From a bacterium (GTDB lineage Bacteria; Cyanobacteriota; Vampirovibrionia; Gastranaerophilales; Gastranaerophilaceae): DNA of 64,000 nucleotides. Where the stretch lies: contig JAFUXT010000020.1 in the NCBI GenBank assembly GCA_017470815.1, positions 21,047 to 85,046 on the forward strand. The letters run 5' to 3'. The notes beneath the pieces are model-generated. The model saw nothing but the letters and a program-made list of their open reading frames with translations. It did no database searches and was not told where the DNA came from. Made by a program: the position numbers and the translations under genes. Each line of letters opens with the position of its first letter. Position 1 is the first letter of the stretch. Shown one piece after another: positions 37,149 to 45,693 of this stretch.

Positions 37149-37580
37149 ATGGAATTCAACGCAACTTTTCTTATAACGATAATAAGTTTTATAACATTCA
37201 CTATTTTGATGAATGTTATACTTTATCGTCCTTTGGAAAGAATCGTTGATGAAAGAAAAGAATTGATTGAGAAAAATTATTCTGATGGTGAAAGTGCAAA
37301 ACTCAAAGCAAAATCAATTCTTGAAAAGAAAGCAAATGAACTTGCGCAAGCCAAGACAGATGCGAAACATTCAATTGATGTCAAATTGAAAAAGGATTAT
37401 GACGAAAGTTCCGAAAAATTGCGTGAAGAAAAGGTCAAGAGCGTTCAGTATCTTTCAGAACAAAAAGATTTGCTTAAACAGGAAAGTGATATGACGGAAG
37501 CGAATTTGAGCGAAAATATCAGACAGTATGCGCAAATGATTAAAGACAAACTGTTTGGAGGTCAAAGCAATGGATTTTAA
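37149..37580 (+). CDS. ATP synthase subunit b'
   Basis: 143 aa. One N-terminal membrane helix (about 6-26, LITIISFITFTILMNVILY) and a long Lys/Glu coiled coil. A second, different b gene follows, so this is the b' of a heterodimeric peripheral stalk, as in cyanobacteria and chloroplasts. It starts 4 nt after the atpE stop. The next gene starts inside its end. Confidence 0.9.
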   Translation: MEFNATFLITIISFITFTILMNVILYRPLERIVDERKELIEKNYSDGESAKLKAKSILEKKANELAQAKTDAKHSIDVKLKKDYDESSEKLREEKVKSVQYLSEQKDLLKQESDMTEANLSENIRQYAQMIKDKLFGGQSNGF

Positions 37581-38064
37581 TTTGATTTTGCACTCTAATT
37601 TGTTTAATTTCGCATTTTTCATGCTTATAATAATCGTTATTTGTATTAAGGTTGATGTTCCTGCCGTTTTGGAAAAAATGAAGGAAAAAGTGTCTTCTGA
37701 AATTGAAAATTCAAAAGAAACAAAAGAAAAATCTTTGAGTGATTTGGCGGATGCAAATACTCAGTATTCAAAACTTCCACAGGAACTTGAAAATATTTCC
37801 GAAAACGCAAAACAAAAGTCAGAGTCGTTGTCTAAACAAATTGTGCTTGAAACAGAACAAAAAATTTCTAATATAGAAAATAATACTCAAAACATACTGA
37901 GCGCAGAACAAAAACATGTAACTTCAGACCTGATTTCAAAACTGGGTGTTAAATCGGTTGAATTTGCAAAATACGATATCATTGAAGAATTAAAAAACAA
38001 TCCGCATTTGCATGACAAATTTATAGAAGAAAGCATTGCAAAACTTGATGAGGTGGTATTATGA
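37570..38064 (+). CDS. atpF: ATP synthase subunit b
   Basis: 164 aa from the ATG at 37570, chosen over 37555 because GGAGGT lies seven nt before it. The N-terminal membrane helix (about 12-29, LFNFAFFMLIIIVICIKV) is followed by a charged coiled coil that pairs with b'. It overlaps the end of b' by 11 nt and the start of atpH by 4 nt, so translation is probably coupled. Confidence 0.9.
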   Translation: MDFNLILHSNLFNFAFFMLIIIVICIKVDVPAVLEKMKEKVSSEIENSKETKEKSLSDLADANTQYSKLPQELENISENAKQKSESLSKQIVLETEQKISNIENNTQNILSAEQKHVTSDLISKLGVKSVEFAKYDIIEELKNNPHLHDKFIEESIAKLDEVVL

Positions 38065-38591
38065 CGGAATTTATATCACAGGGGGCAAAAATTTATGCAA
38101 ATGCTCTTATCGGGTTAAATGCTGATAAAAACACAATAATAAATGATTTAACTCAAATTATTGAAGTTATTGAACAATCTGATGATTTAAGAGCAATACT
38201 TTCAAATTCTTCAGTCAATTTTAATAAGAAAAAGGAAATTTTATCGGAAATTTTTGGCGGTAAAATTGACGAAAAACTTATTAATTTCTTATACATTCTT
38301 ACAGAAAAAAATAAAATAAATTTACTTGGCGAAATCCTGAAATCTTTTGAACAAATTTCTGCCGAAAATTCAGGAATAAGTGTTGTAGAAATAATTTCCG
38401 CAACGGAATTAAATCAGGATTATAAAAACAGAATTATACAAAAACTTGAACAAAAACTTGATAAAAAAGTTCAACCGTATTGGAATATTGAACCTGAAAT
38501 TATAGGAGGTCTGATTTTCAAAATAGGGGACACCGTAATTGACTCGAGTTTAAAAAACAAGATAGAAAATTTTAGTAAAGTAATGAAATAG
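38061..38591 (+). CDS. atpH: ATP synthase subunit delta
   Basis: 176 aa, soluble F1 stator subunit (OSCP family) linking alpha/beta to the b stalk. The N-terminal helical bundle (ANALIGLNADKN and VNFNKKKEILSEIFGG) and the C-terminal PEIIGGLIFKIGDTVIDSSL are the family's signatures. ATGA overlap with atpF. Normal length. Confidence 0.92.
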   Translation: MTEFISQGAKIYANALIGLNADKNTIINDLTQIIEVIEQSDDLRAILSNSSVNFNKKKEILSEIFGGKIDEKLINFLYILTEKNKINLLGEILKSFEQISAENSGISVVEIISATELNQDYKNRIIQKLEQKLDKKVQPYWNIEPEIIGGLIFKIGDTVIDSSLKNKIENFSKVMK

Positions 38592-38600
38592 GAGCAGATA

Positions 38601-40112
38601 ATGGCACTAATACAACCTGATGAAATCAGTTCAATTATTAAAAGTAAAATAGAAAATTACGAACTTCAGACTGAGGTATCAAATACCGGTACTGTTTTGG
38701 AAGTCGGTGACGGAATTGCAAGAGTTTACGGCTTAAGAAATGTTATGGCAAGCGAACTTATACAGTTTGAAGACGGACATTCGACTTTGGGTATTGCAAT
38801 GAACCTTGAAGAAGATAATGTCGGTGTCGTAATTTTAGGTGAATACACAGAAATTAAAGAAGGTACGATAGTAAAAACGACAGGCAGAATTGCGTCAGTT
38901 CCTGTCGGTGACGGTTTAATCGGCAGAATTGTTGATCCGACAGGAGCAGTGCTTGACGGGAAGGGTGAATATTCTTATGAAAAAACAAGACCTATTGAGA
39001 GGGTTGCCCCCGGAATTGTAACAAGACGTTCTGTTTACCAACCTTTGCAGACGGGTTTAACTGCTATTGATGCTCTGACACCTATCGGCAGAGGGCAAAG
39101 AGAACTTATTATCGGTGACAGACAGACAGGAAAAACCGCTATTGCGATTGATACTATAATTAACCAAAAAGGTAAAAATGTAATTTGTATCTATGTTGCT
39201 ATCGGTCAAAAAGCATCTACTGTTGCGCATTTGGCAAAAACATTGGAAGAACACGGAGCAATGGCTTACACAATTATCGTTTCTTCTACAGCTGACGAAT
39301 CCGCACCGCTACAATATATTGCACCATTTGCAGGTGTAACGATAGGTGAAGAATTTATGGAGCAGGGAAAAGATGTTTTGATAGTTTATGATGACTTGTC
39401 AAAACACGCTCAGGCATACAGAGCAATGAGTTTGCTTCTTAAAAGACCGCCGGGACGAGAAGCGTACCCGGGTGATGTATTCTACTTACATTCAAGACTA
39501 TTAGAACGTGCGGTAAAACTTAACGATGAACTCGGAGGCGGCAGTATTACGGCTTTGCCTATTATTGAAACTCAGGCTGGTGATGTTTCCGCATATATTC
39601 CGACCAATGTAATTTCAATTACTGACGGGCAAATATTCCTTGAAAGTGATGCGTTTAATTCAGGTATCAGACCGGCAATCAATGCAGGTATTTCGGTTTC
39701 CCGTGTTGGTGGTGCTGCCCAGACCAAAGGTATTAAACAGGTTGCAGGGACATTAAGGCTTGCTCTTGCACAATACAGAGAACTTGAAGCGTTTGCGCAA
39801 TTTGCTTCAGATCTTGATGCTTCAACCAAAAAGCAACTGTTAAGAGGTGAAAAGTTAACTGAAGTCTTAAAACAACTTCAGTATAATCCTTTGAGTGTTG
39901 CTCAGCAGGTTTCTATCCTGTTTGCGGCGAACGAAGGGGTTTTAGACGATATTGAAAATTCAAAAATCCAGAAATTTAAAAAAGACTGGTTTGTTTGGTT
40001 TGATGCTAATATGTCTGAATTATCAGAGAGATTAAATGCAGGAGATGCGCTTTCTGATGATGATAAAAAAGCATTAAAAGATGCGCTTGAATCTTTTAAG
40101 ACAACATTTTAA
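38601..40112 (+). CDS. atpA: ATP synthase subunit alpha
   Basis: 503 aa. Walker A is [10 protein letters not shown] (about 170-179), and the catalytic-interface arginine lies in the [15 protein letters not shown] block (about 370). The C-terminal helical domain is complete. It is a non-catalytic nucleotide-binding subunit of the F1 hexamer. The GGAGCAG ribosome site precedes the ATG, 9 nt after atpH. The cognate beta subunit is not in this window, which matches the split arrangement of cyanobacteria. Confidence 0.97.
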   Translation: MALIQPDEISSIIKSKIENYELQTEVSNTGTVLEVGDGIARVYGLRNVMASELIQFEDGHSTLGIAMNLEEDNVGVVILGEYTEIKEGTIVKTTGRIASVPVGDGLIGRIVDPTGAVLDGKGEYSYEKTRPIERVAPGIVTRRSVYQPLQTGLTAIDALTPIGRGQRELIIGDRQTGKTAIAIDTIINQKGKNVICIYVAIGQKASTVAHLAKTLEEHGAMAYTIIVSSTADESAPLQYIAPFAGVTIGEEFMEQGKDVLIVYDDLSKHAQAYRAMSLLLKRPPGREAYPGDVFYLHSRLLERAVKLNDELGGGSITALPIIETQAGDVSAYIPTNVISITDGQIFLESDAFNSGIRPAINAGISVSRVGGAAQTKGIKQVAGTLRLALAQYRELEAFAQFASDLDASTKKQLLRGEKLTEVLKQLQYNPLSVAQQVSILFAANEGVLDDIENSKIQKFKKDWFVWFDANMSELSERLNAGDALSDDDKKALKDALESFKTTF

Positions 40113-40168
40113 AATGTAACCCTCACCCGGATTTCTAAATTTGTCTTTCAGACTCATTAAGAAATCCT

Positions 40169-40191
40169 GCCCTCTCACAAAGAGAGAGGGC
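40169..40191. repeat. Intergenic hairpin repeat, CCCTCTC/GAGAGGG family
   Basis: GCCCTCTC (40169-40176) and GAGAGGGC (40184-40191), between atpA and atpG inside the ATP operon. It matches the element at 1976-1999. Within this 96-nt spacer a second weaker fold pairs GATTTCT with AGAAATC. Confidence 0.6.
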
Positions 40192-40208
40192 AAAATAAAG
40201 GAAATAAT

Positions 40209-41141
40209 ATGGCAAGTTTAAAAAGCATAAAAAAGAGAATAAACAGTGTTCAAAGCACCAAAAAGATTACAAGAGCAATGAAAATGGTTGCTGCCGCAAA
40301 GGTTCGCAGTTCTGAAACTGCGGTCAAAGCGTCACGTCCTTATGCAAAAGAACTTTATCATATGTTTAAAAAACTTTTAAATTCTGTCGGAACTTTCAGT
40401 TCTGAAACTCTAAAAATAAAGCGTGCGGTTGATAATTACCCGAAACTTCTTGAAAAAAGAGAATTTAAATCTGTCGGGTTATTTGTTATCACCTCAAATA
40501 AAGGGCTTGCCGGTGCATACAGCGCAAATGTCGTTAAAGCCACAATAAAAAGAATTAAAGAACTCAAAGAACAGGGACTTGATGTTAAAGTTTTTGTTGC
40601 AGGTCAAAAAGGTGTTTCTATGCTTTCAAAGCGTCTTATACCTTTTAATTGTCAGATAGAAAAGAAATATTATTCTGCAGTAGAAATTCCTGATGCTATG
40701 GGAGCAAGAGAAATTGCAGAGGATTTGGCGGAATATTATGTTGACGGAAGAATAGATAAAATTGAACTTATTACAACAAGATTTCGCAACATGGTTAGTT
40801 ACAGTGTCGATAAATGGTCGGTTTTGCCTGTTGATGATATTAGAGATAATCACGAAAAGATAACAGATAATATAATTGAACCGTTGATGGAATTTTCACC
40901 TGATATGCATCATATTTTGCAAAAAGTAGTTCCGATGTATATTACGGATACATTCTATCAGGCATTATTGGAAGCGAAAGCAAGTGAACTTGCATCTCGT
41001 ATGACTGCTATGTCTGCGGCGACTACAAATGCTGAAAAAATTATTCACAGTTTGTCTATTGAATACAATAAACTCCGTCAGTCCGCGATTACGAATGAAA
41101 TTATTGAAGTAATCAGTGGTGCAAATTCACAGATGAAGTAG
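40209..41141 (+). CDS. atpG: ATP synthase subunit gamma
   Basis: 310 aa, the central rotor shaft. N-terminal helix SLKSIKKRINSVQSTKKITR and C-terminal EASELASRMTAMSAATTNA-type helix are conserved (here AKASELASRMTAMSAATTN). Between VLPVDD and EPLMEFSPD only about 14 residues occur, so the roughly 35-residue insertion that photosynthetic cyanobacterial and chloroplast gamma subunits carry there is absent. This fits a non-photosynthetic relative. It is the last gene of the cluster; epsilon and beta must be encoded elsewhere. An ATAAAGGAAATAAT ribosome site precedes the start. Confidence 0.95.
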   Translation: MASLKSIKKRINSVQSTKKITRAMKMVAAAKVRSSETAVKASRPYAKELYHMFKKLLNSVGTFSSETLKIKRAVDNYPKLLEKREFKSVGLFVITSNKGLAGAYSANVVKATIKRIKELKEQGLDVKVFVAGQKGVSMLSKRLIPFNCQIEKKYYSAVEIPDAMGAREIAEDLAEYYVDGRIDKIELITTRFRNMVSYSVDKWSVLPVDDIRDNHEKITDNIIEPLMEFSPDMHHILQKVVPMYITDTFYQALLEAKASELASRMTAMSAATTNAEKIIHSLSIEYNKLRQSAITNEIIEVISGANSQMK

Positions 41142-41188
41142 TTATTTAGTCAATGCCTTTACTATTTTATAAAAGTCTTCAATAGGTA

Positions 41189-41210
41189 AGTTTGGGTTTC
41201 TACCCCAACT
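41189..41210. repeat. GTTGGG-type hairpin repeat (variant copy)
   Basis: AGTTTGGG and CCCCAACT flank a 6-nt loop, with one T-C mismatch. Variant of the palindrome at 3681-3700. Confidence 0.4.
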
Positions 41211-41288
41211 TTAATTTGTTGGATTTACAGGGTGAGGCGTCAATCCTTTAAAATGTTTTTTGTCGTTCAGCGTTATTATAATTGATTT

Positions 41289-41307
41289 GTTGGGCTGAAA
41301 GCCCAAC
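41289..41307. repeat. Palindromic repeat GTTGGGCT-AGCCCAAC
   Basis: Perfect 8-bp stem GTTGGGCT (41289-41296) and AGCCCAAC (41300-41307) with a 3-nt loop, matching the core of the 3681-3700 element. Confidence 0.6.
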
Positions 41308-41445
41308 TTACGAATTGAGTCGCTCGCAGTAAACGGCATTTCGCATTTTGCCTTTTGTGCCTATTGGCACAAGCCAAAATCTGCTCCTGCCTCTGCTCGC
41401 TCCTCGTGAACCGACAAAAGGTCGGTTCTCCCAACAACCACCTAA

Positions 41446-41475
41446 TAAAAAAAACAGACTACTGACGAAGTCTGT
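41446..41475 (-). terminator. Terminator of tRNA-Leu
   Basis: On the minus strand, ACAGACT (41469-41475) pairs with AGTCTGT (41454-41460), followed by eight T (41446-41453). It lies just after the tRNA 3' end, so it should end the tRNA transcript. Confidence 0.8.
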
Positions 41476-41483
41476 CTTTAATA

Positions 41484-41569
41484 TGCCGGTGGTCGGGGTC
41501 GAACCGACACGAGGCGTGAACCTCACCAGATTTTGAGTCTGGCACGTCTACCAATTCCATCACACCGGC
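41484..41569 (-). tRNA. tRNA-Leu (CAA anticodon)
   Basis: On the minus strand a 7-bp acceptor stem (GCCGGTG with CACCGGC), a D-loop with GGAATTGGTAGAC, and a T-arm GGTTCGACCCC are visible. The anticodon loop is CTCAAAA in stem CCAGA/TCTGG, so the anticodon is CAA (codon UUG). A 14-nt variable arm fits class II tRNA-Leu. The discriminator base is A, and CCA is not encoded. Confidence 0.92.
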
Positions 41570-41691
41570 TTGTTGGTTTCCGTAAATTAATCTTATCAAA
41601 AAAATATTATTTTTCAACAATAAATTATAATTATTCTTTATTTTTCCAAAATGTGAATTTTTTTTATCTTAAATTATTTAATAACTTTAAT

Positions 41692-42483
41692 ATGAACAAA
41701 CTGAAAATTTTATTACTATTCCTTATATTACTTATCCTGCCTGCCAATGCAACTACATATTCAGGCGGAGTTACAAAAATCGGACAGCAGCAAAGTAATA
41801 AAATTATTGATGCGCAAACAAAACAACCTGTTGAATTTGCCAAAATTTCTATCCCTCAACAAAAATTTCGTACATTTTCAGATATGAACGGCAACTTCGA
41901 ACTCCCCGATATTCAAATTAAACAACCGACAATTTTGAATGTCGAAAAAGAAGGTTACAGACCATTTTCGCTTACCATTAACAATAACCAAAGTCTTAAT
42001 AACCCCATGCAAATTGAAATTGCTCAATCAGAACCCTTTGACATAAATCTTGATTCTGAGATAATTCACCTCGGCGATAACAGTTTTTCCAAAAATTCAG
42101 CCTCCGCCAGAGATTTTAAACTAAAATCCTCTGGAGCAAGTTATTCAAAGGATTTTATTATGACAAGTAATGCAAAAAAAAGTACAAATTATTTGTGCAT
42201 AGGATCAATTTGCGGACTTGATACCCTACTTGCAAAAAAAATGGGGCAAAATAAAATCAGAACATCTGCCTATTCTACTCCTACCGAAATCTTTTTTAAT
42301 AACCAAAAAATCGGAGAAATTAAAATTAACGGTGACGGACAAAGGATTAAAATTCCAAATTCACTTATAAAACCTGATGCAAAAAACCAAATTACCATTA
42401 AAACAGGACACAATACTTATGCAAGTAATCACCTTGATTATGATGATATTGAACTAATGAATATATCAATTTTAAGCGAATAA
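41692..42483 (+). CDS. Hypothetical exported protein with carboxypeptidase-regulatory-like domain
   Basis: 263 aa. The ATG at 41692 is chosen because the longer reading would start inside the tRNA gene. A signal peptide (KLKILLLFLILLILPANA) precedes a region at about 35-100 resembling a carboxypeptidase-regulatory-like beta-sandwich (IIDAQTKQPVEFAKISIP and FRTFSDMNGNFELPD). The rest is beta-rich and ends with ELMNISILSE. No clear Shine-Dalgarno is present, and an AT-rich -10-like TTTAAT lies 9 nt before the ATG. It may be a secreted or outer-membrane-facing adhesive or structural protein. A terminator shared with ftsZ follows. Confidence 0.65.
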   Translation: MNKLKILLLFLILLILPANATTYSGGVTKIGQQQSNKIIDAQTKQPVEFAKISIPQQKFRTFSDMNGNFELPDIQIKQPTILNVEKEGYRPFSLTINNNQSLNNPMQIEIAQSEPFDINLDSEIIHLGDNSFSKNSASARDFKLKSSGASYSKDFIMTSNAKKSTNYLCIGSICGLDTLLAKKMGQNKIRTSAYSTPTEIFFNNQKIGEIKINGDGQRIKIPNSLIKPDAKNQITIKTGHNTYASNHLDYDDIELMNISILSE

Positions 42484-42513
42484 AAAGGACAGAAATTTGT
42501 TTCTGCCCTTTTT
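42482..42513. terminator. Bidirectional terminator between the 263-aa gene and ftsZ
   Basis: AAAAAGG-A-CAGAAA (42482-42495) pairs with TTTCTG-C-CCTTTTT (42500-42513), 13 of 14 pairs. T-runs on both strands allow it to serve the converging genes. Confidence 0.75.
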
Positions 42514-42534
42514 GTTTTATATCTTATTTTTTAA

Positions 42535-43740
42535 CTATCTTTTTAAAAAATCAGGAATTTCAATATTTGTAAAGTTTTTATTTGTACTTCCGCTATCCAA
42601 AACTGACTTTGACTGATTATTAAATGCACCTGAAAAATAATCTGCTGCATTCAATTTGGAAATATTTCCGTCAAAAGATGAGTTTGAAGTTGAACCAAAT
42701 GATGCCAAATTGAGATTTGAAGAATTATTTCTCAATTCAAACCCTGTTGCAATGACAGTAATCTGAATAGAACCATCCTTGATTGTATCATTTACCGCCG
42801 TACCAATGATAACTGTCGCATCATCAAGAACTGCATCATGGATGATAGAAGCAGCATCACTGATTTCGTGAAGTCCCATATCAGGACCACCGGTAATATT
42901 AACGATAACTCCTGATGCTCCGTTGATTGAAGATTCAAGCAATTGAGAATTTACAGCCATTTGTGCCGCTTTAACTGCTCTGCCTTCGCCTTGAGATCTT
43001 CCGATACCCATTAGGGCAGAACCGGAAGATAACATTACGGATTTGACATCCGCAAAATCAACATTGATAATTCCCGGAATTGTAATAATATCAGTTAAAC
43101 CCTGAACACCCTGAAGTAAGACTTCATCTGCAATTCCGAAAGACTGTATTAAACTGCATTGTCTATCTACAACCTGCAATAATTTATCATTAGGTATAAC
43201 AATTACGGCATCAACATATTCTTTTAATTTATCAATACCTGCATTCGCCTGATTTTGTCTTTTTCTTCCTTCAAGCGTGAACGGTTTTGTAACAACGCCG
43301 ACTGTTAAAATGCCAAGTTCTTTTGCAATTTTAGCAACAACCGGAGCCGCACCTGTACCTGTTCCACCGCCCATTCCTGCAGTTATAAACACCATATCAG
43401 CACCGTCTAAGGCTTGTGTAATTTCCTGATGCGCTTCTTCAGCGGCCTTTTCCCCGACAGAAGGATCATTTCCTGCACCAAGTCCCTGAGTTGAAGATGA
43501 ACCCAGTTGAATTCTGTTTTTTGTTTGTCCTTGCGCTAATGCCTGTAAATCAGTATTCAATAGCCAAAATTCAACTCCTGACAACCCTGAACGAATCATT
43601 CGGTTAACGGCATTTCCTCCGCCTCCGCCTACTCCGACAACTTTAATATTTGCAGGGTTAATATTTGATTTGAAATTGGTGCCATGTGTTGCACCGGGTG
43701 CTTCTTTGGCTGCAAAAAGGTCTGCTACAATGTTTTCCAC
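42535..43740 (-). CDS. ftsZ: Cell division protein FtsZ
   Basis: 401 aa, tubulin-like GTPase that forms the division ring at midcell. Features are [14 protein letters not shown] near residue 36, the [10 protein letters not shown] tubulin signature (about 124-133), and the synergy loop ([10 protein letters not shown]). A Ser/Asn-rich linker of about 45 residues leads to the C-terminal peptide IPDFLKR, which binds FtsA/SepF-type partners. The N-terminal extension of about 28 residues ([13 protein letters not shown]) is longer than in Escherichia coli. It stands alone between two converging genes. Confidence 0.97.
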   Translation of the reverse strand: MENIVADLFAAKEAPGATHGTNFKSNINPANIKVVGVGGGGGNAVNRMIRSGLSGVEFWLLNTDLQALAQGQTKNRIQLGSSSTQGLGAGNDPSVGEKAAEEAHQEITQALDGADMVFITAGMGGGTGTGAAPVVAKIAKELGILTVGVVTKPFTLEGRKRQNQANAGIDKLKEYVDAVIVIPNDKLLQVVDRQCSLIQSFGIADEVLLQGVQGLTDIITIPGIINVDFADVKSVMLSSGSALMGIGRSQGEGRAVKAAQMAVNSQLLESSINGASGVIVNITGGPDMGLHEISDAASIIHDAVLDDATVIIGTAVNDTIKDGSIQITVIATGFELRNNSSNLNLASFGSTSNSSFDGNISKLNAADYFSGAFNNQSKSVLDSGSTNKNFTNIEIPDFLKR

Positions 43741-43779
43741 TTTTATCTACCTCATATCCTTGAATCCTAAAACATAAAA

Positions 43780-43796
43780 TTACACTTATAGTGTAA
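43780..43796. promoter_or_regulatory. Dyad upstream of ftsZ
   Basis: TTACACT (43780-43786) and AGTGTAA (43790-43796) form a perfect 7-3-7 palindrome 40 nt before the ftsZ start. The minus-strand sequence ACTATAAG inside it could also be a -10 element, so a repressor could sit over the promoter. No known operator consensus fits exactly. Confidence 0.4.
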
Positions 43797-43889
43797 CCTT
43801 AACAATATACTATTTTAAAAAGATAAAAAGTACAATAAATTTAACAAAATTATGAACAAAAATTAAGATATTGCCACAAAACAATAATT

Positions 43890-44489
43890 CTAACTTATTT
43901 CGTGTCTGCCCTCAATTGCTTTTGCGATTGTTATTTCGTCAGCATACTCCAAATCCGCACCGACAGGCAAACCGAACGCAATTCTTGAAACTTTTATCCC
44001 AAAAGGTTTAATCAGTTTTGTTAAATATAAACTTGTTGCTTCTCCCTCAACTGACGGGCTAAGCGCAAGAATAACCTCCTTAACTCCCTCGTCTGTTAAA
44101 CGATTTAATAATTCTTTTATTCTTATCTCTTCAGCACCGATTCCATCCATCGGAGAAATCAAACCCTGCAATACATGGTACAATCCTTTGTATTCATTTG
44201 TCTTTTCTATCGCAATTAGATCTTTTGATTCAGACACAACACAAATTGTTGATTTATCTCTTGAAGTTGAAGAACAAATTTCGCAGGGACTTGAAGATGA
44301 TAGATTAAAACAAATTTCACAGGTTTTTGTATTTTCTTTTGCTTCAATCACTGTTTTTGCAAAATTTTCCACATCAGACTTTGACATTCTCAGTAAAAAG
44401 AATGCCATTCGTTGTGCTGATTTAGGTCCTACAGACGGGAATTTCTGAAACTGTTCAATTAAAGATGCTATTGATTTAGGATATATCAT
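43890..44489 (-). CDS. recR: Recombination protein RecR
   Basis: 199 aa. A helix-hairpin-helix (FPSVGPKSAQRMAF), a four-cysteine zinc site (CEICFNLSSSSPCEIC) and the Toprim-type VVSESKDLIAIEKTNEYKG are in canonical order. Acts with RecF and RecO at ssDNA gaps. It follows the YbaB/EbfC gene by 3 nt, the usual pairing, although no dnaX is adjacent. Confidence 0.95.
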   Translation of the reverse strand: MIYPKSIASLIEQFQKFPSVGPKSAQRMAFFLLRMSKSDVENFAKTVIEAKENTKTCEICFNLSSSSPCEICSSTSRDKSTICVVSESKDLIAIEKTNEYKGLYHVLQGLISPMDGIGAEEIRIKELLNRLTDEGVKEVILALSPSVEGEATSLYLTKLIKPFGIKVSRIAFGLPVGADLEYADEITIAKAIEGRHEIS

Positions 44490-44492
44490 TTT

Positions 44493-44834
44493 TTAAAAAT
44501 TTAATCCCGGTATTTTCATTCCGCCTGTAACATTTTTCATTGTTGATTCCATCTCTTTTGATGCTTTTTGTGTCGCATCATTGATGGCTGCAGATATTAC
44601 ATCTTCAAGCATTTCAATTGTATCGGTATCAACCGCTGACGGATTTTCGGGATTGATAACTTCTGCTGATAATTTAATAGATTTGAATTTCCCCTGACCG
44701 TCCATTGTTACTTTAACGCCGCCGTTTGCACTTTCGCCGATCAATTCCATAGAAGCAAGTCTTGCCTGTGCTTCAGATGCTTTTTTCTGAACATTTTGAA
44801 CCTGTTTCATAAGGTTACCTAAATTTAAACCCAT
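44493..44834 (-). CDS. YbaB/EbfC family nucleoid-associated protein
   Basis: 113 aa, with the family's helical N-terminus (MKQVQNVQKKASEAQARLA), the central GGVKVTMDGQGKFKSIKLS, and the ASKEMESTMKNVTGGMKIPG tail. These dimers bind DNA nonspecifically in the nucleoid. It is co-transcribed with recR. Ribosome site GGAGAGAAAAT precedes the ATG. Confidence 0.92.
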   Translation of the reverse strand: MGLNLGNLMKQVQNVQKKASEAQARLASMELIGESANGGVKVTMDGQGKFKSIKLSAEVINPENPSAVDTDTIEMLEDVISAAINDATQKASKEMESTMKNVTGGMKIPGLNF

Positions 44835-44878
44835 ATTTTCTCTCCTTAAAGTCTGTTTTACTTTTGTGCAATTTCTAT

Positions 44879-44884
44879 TATACT
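44879..44884 (+). promoter_or_regulatory. Predicted -10 element of a leaderless matrixin mRNA
   Basis: TATACT (44879-44884) lies 8 nt before the ATG at 44893, with a weak -35-like TTTACT about 17 nt upstream. No Shine-Dalgarno fits the 44893 start, so a leaderless transcript is plausible. Confidence 0.4.
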
Positions 44885-44892
44885 ATAAAGGT

Positions 44893-45693
44893 ATGCAAAA
44901 GAAAACATATTTACAAGAATCAATAAAAGGCGGTCGTTTGATGCGTTGGAATACGATGCCTTTAAAAGTGTTTATTGAGCCGATGAAATTTTATTCAAAG
45001 CAGGGGCAGGATTTGAAGTATCGCCAAATGGTAAGGCAGGCGCTTGATGAATGGCATAAGGTTTCAAACGGTAAAGTTTCTTTTGTTGTTGTTGATAATC
45101 TGCTTTCGTCAAATGTAAATATCGAATGGAAAAGAGTACAAAGACAGGCGTTAGGACATTGTATTTTTCAGTATGACAGGAGTAATCGTCTTTACAGTGC
45201 CGAAGTGACAATCGGTTTAACAGAAGGACTTGTCCACGCTGATTATAATGACGAAGGTGAAATATATCATACTATTTTGCATGAAATCGGTCACGCAATC
45301 GGTTTAGGGCACAGTCCGTTTAAAAACGATATTATGTACACTCCTCATCAAAAGGGTATAATACATGTTGGCCCTGGGGACAGGTTGTCTGTAAATTGGC
45401 TTTATACTTTTCCACAGGGGAAAACGGTTAATGAAATTGCATCAAAATATTCAACCGGCGGAAGTGATTTAGACGAGGTTGTTGCAAATATTCTTGCTAA
45501 AAAAGCTAAAACGGAATTTGAAAAAGTTAAAGATTCTGTCGAACTTCCGCCTGAAAAAAATTTGCTTGACGAAACGCAAAATATCGGCGATTTAAAAAAA
45601 TATAATATGTCACTTCAAAATATACAAATTTCTGCGGATTTGCAGGAACAAATCAAAAAACATTATCGTGACTCATCAATGAAAAATACATAA
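44893..45693 (+). CDS. Matrixin-type zinc metalloprotease domain protein
   Basis: 266 aa from the ATG at 44893; 44941 (AAAGGCGG upstream) is an alternative. The metzincin zinc motif is HEIGHAIGLGH (about 132-142), followed by the Met-turn region DIMYTPH, as in matrixins. No signal peptide is evident: the N-terminus is MQKKTYLQES and the catalytic domain begins with RWNTMPLKVFIEP. The about 70-residue C-terminal extension is charged and helical. It could be an intracellular protease or one exported by a non-classical path. It is the last protein-coding gene before the inverted-repeat element. Confidence 0.75.
   Translation: MQKKTYLQESIKGGRLMRWNTMPLKVFIEPMKFYSKQGQDLKYRQMVRQALDEWHKVSNGKVSFVVVDNLLSSNVNIEWKRVQRQALGHCIFQYDRSNRLYSAEVTIGLTEGLVHADYNDEGEIYHTILHEIGHAIGLGHSPFKNDIMYTPHQKGIIHVGPGDRLSVNWLYTFPQGKTVNEIASKYSTGGSDLDEVVANILAKKAKTEFEKVKDSVELPPEKNLLDETQNIGDLKKYNMSLQNIQISADLQEQIKKHYRDSSMKNT

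Larger units (their letters stand above)
41142..41483. other. Hairpin-rich intergenic region between atpG and tRNA-Leu
   Basis: No convincing gene. It holds several inverted repeats: AGTTTGGG with CCCCAACT (41189-41210), GTTGGGCT with AGCCCAAC (41289-41307), and GAACCGAC with GTCGGTTC (41408-41428). A TTGTGCC/GGCACAA pair also lies near 41360-41373. The palindromes are like those in the 45692-46130 element, so this region may hold degraded copies of the same repeats. Confidence 0.6.

Noticed and set aside
41142..41483. CRISPR-like array
   Set aside because: The repeats are few, inverted and unequally spaced; no direct repeats with spacers and no cas genes are present.
41533..41691. Upstream extension of the 263-aa exported protein
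   Set aside because: It would begin within the tRNA-Leu gene, and the signal peptide starts at the 41692 ATG.
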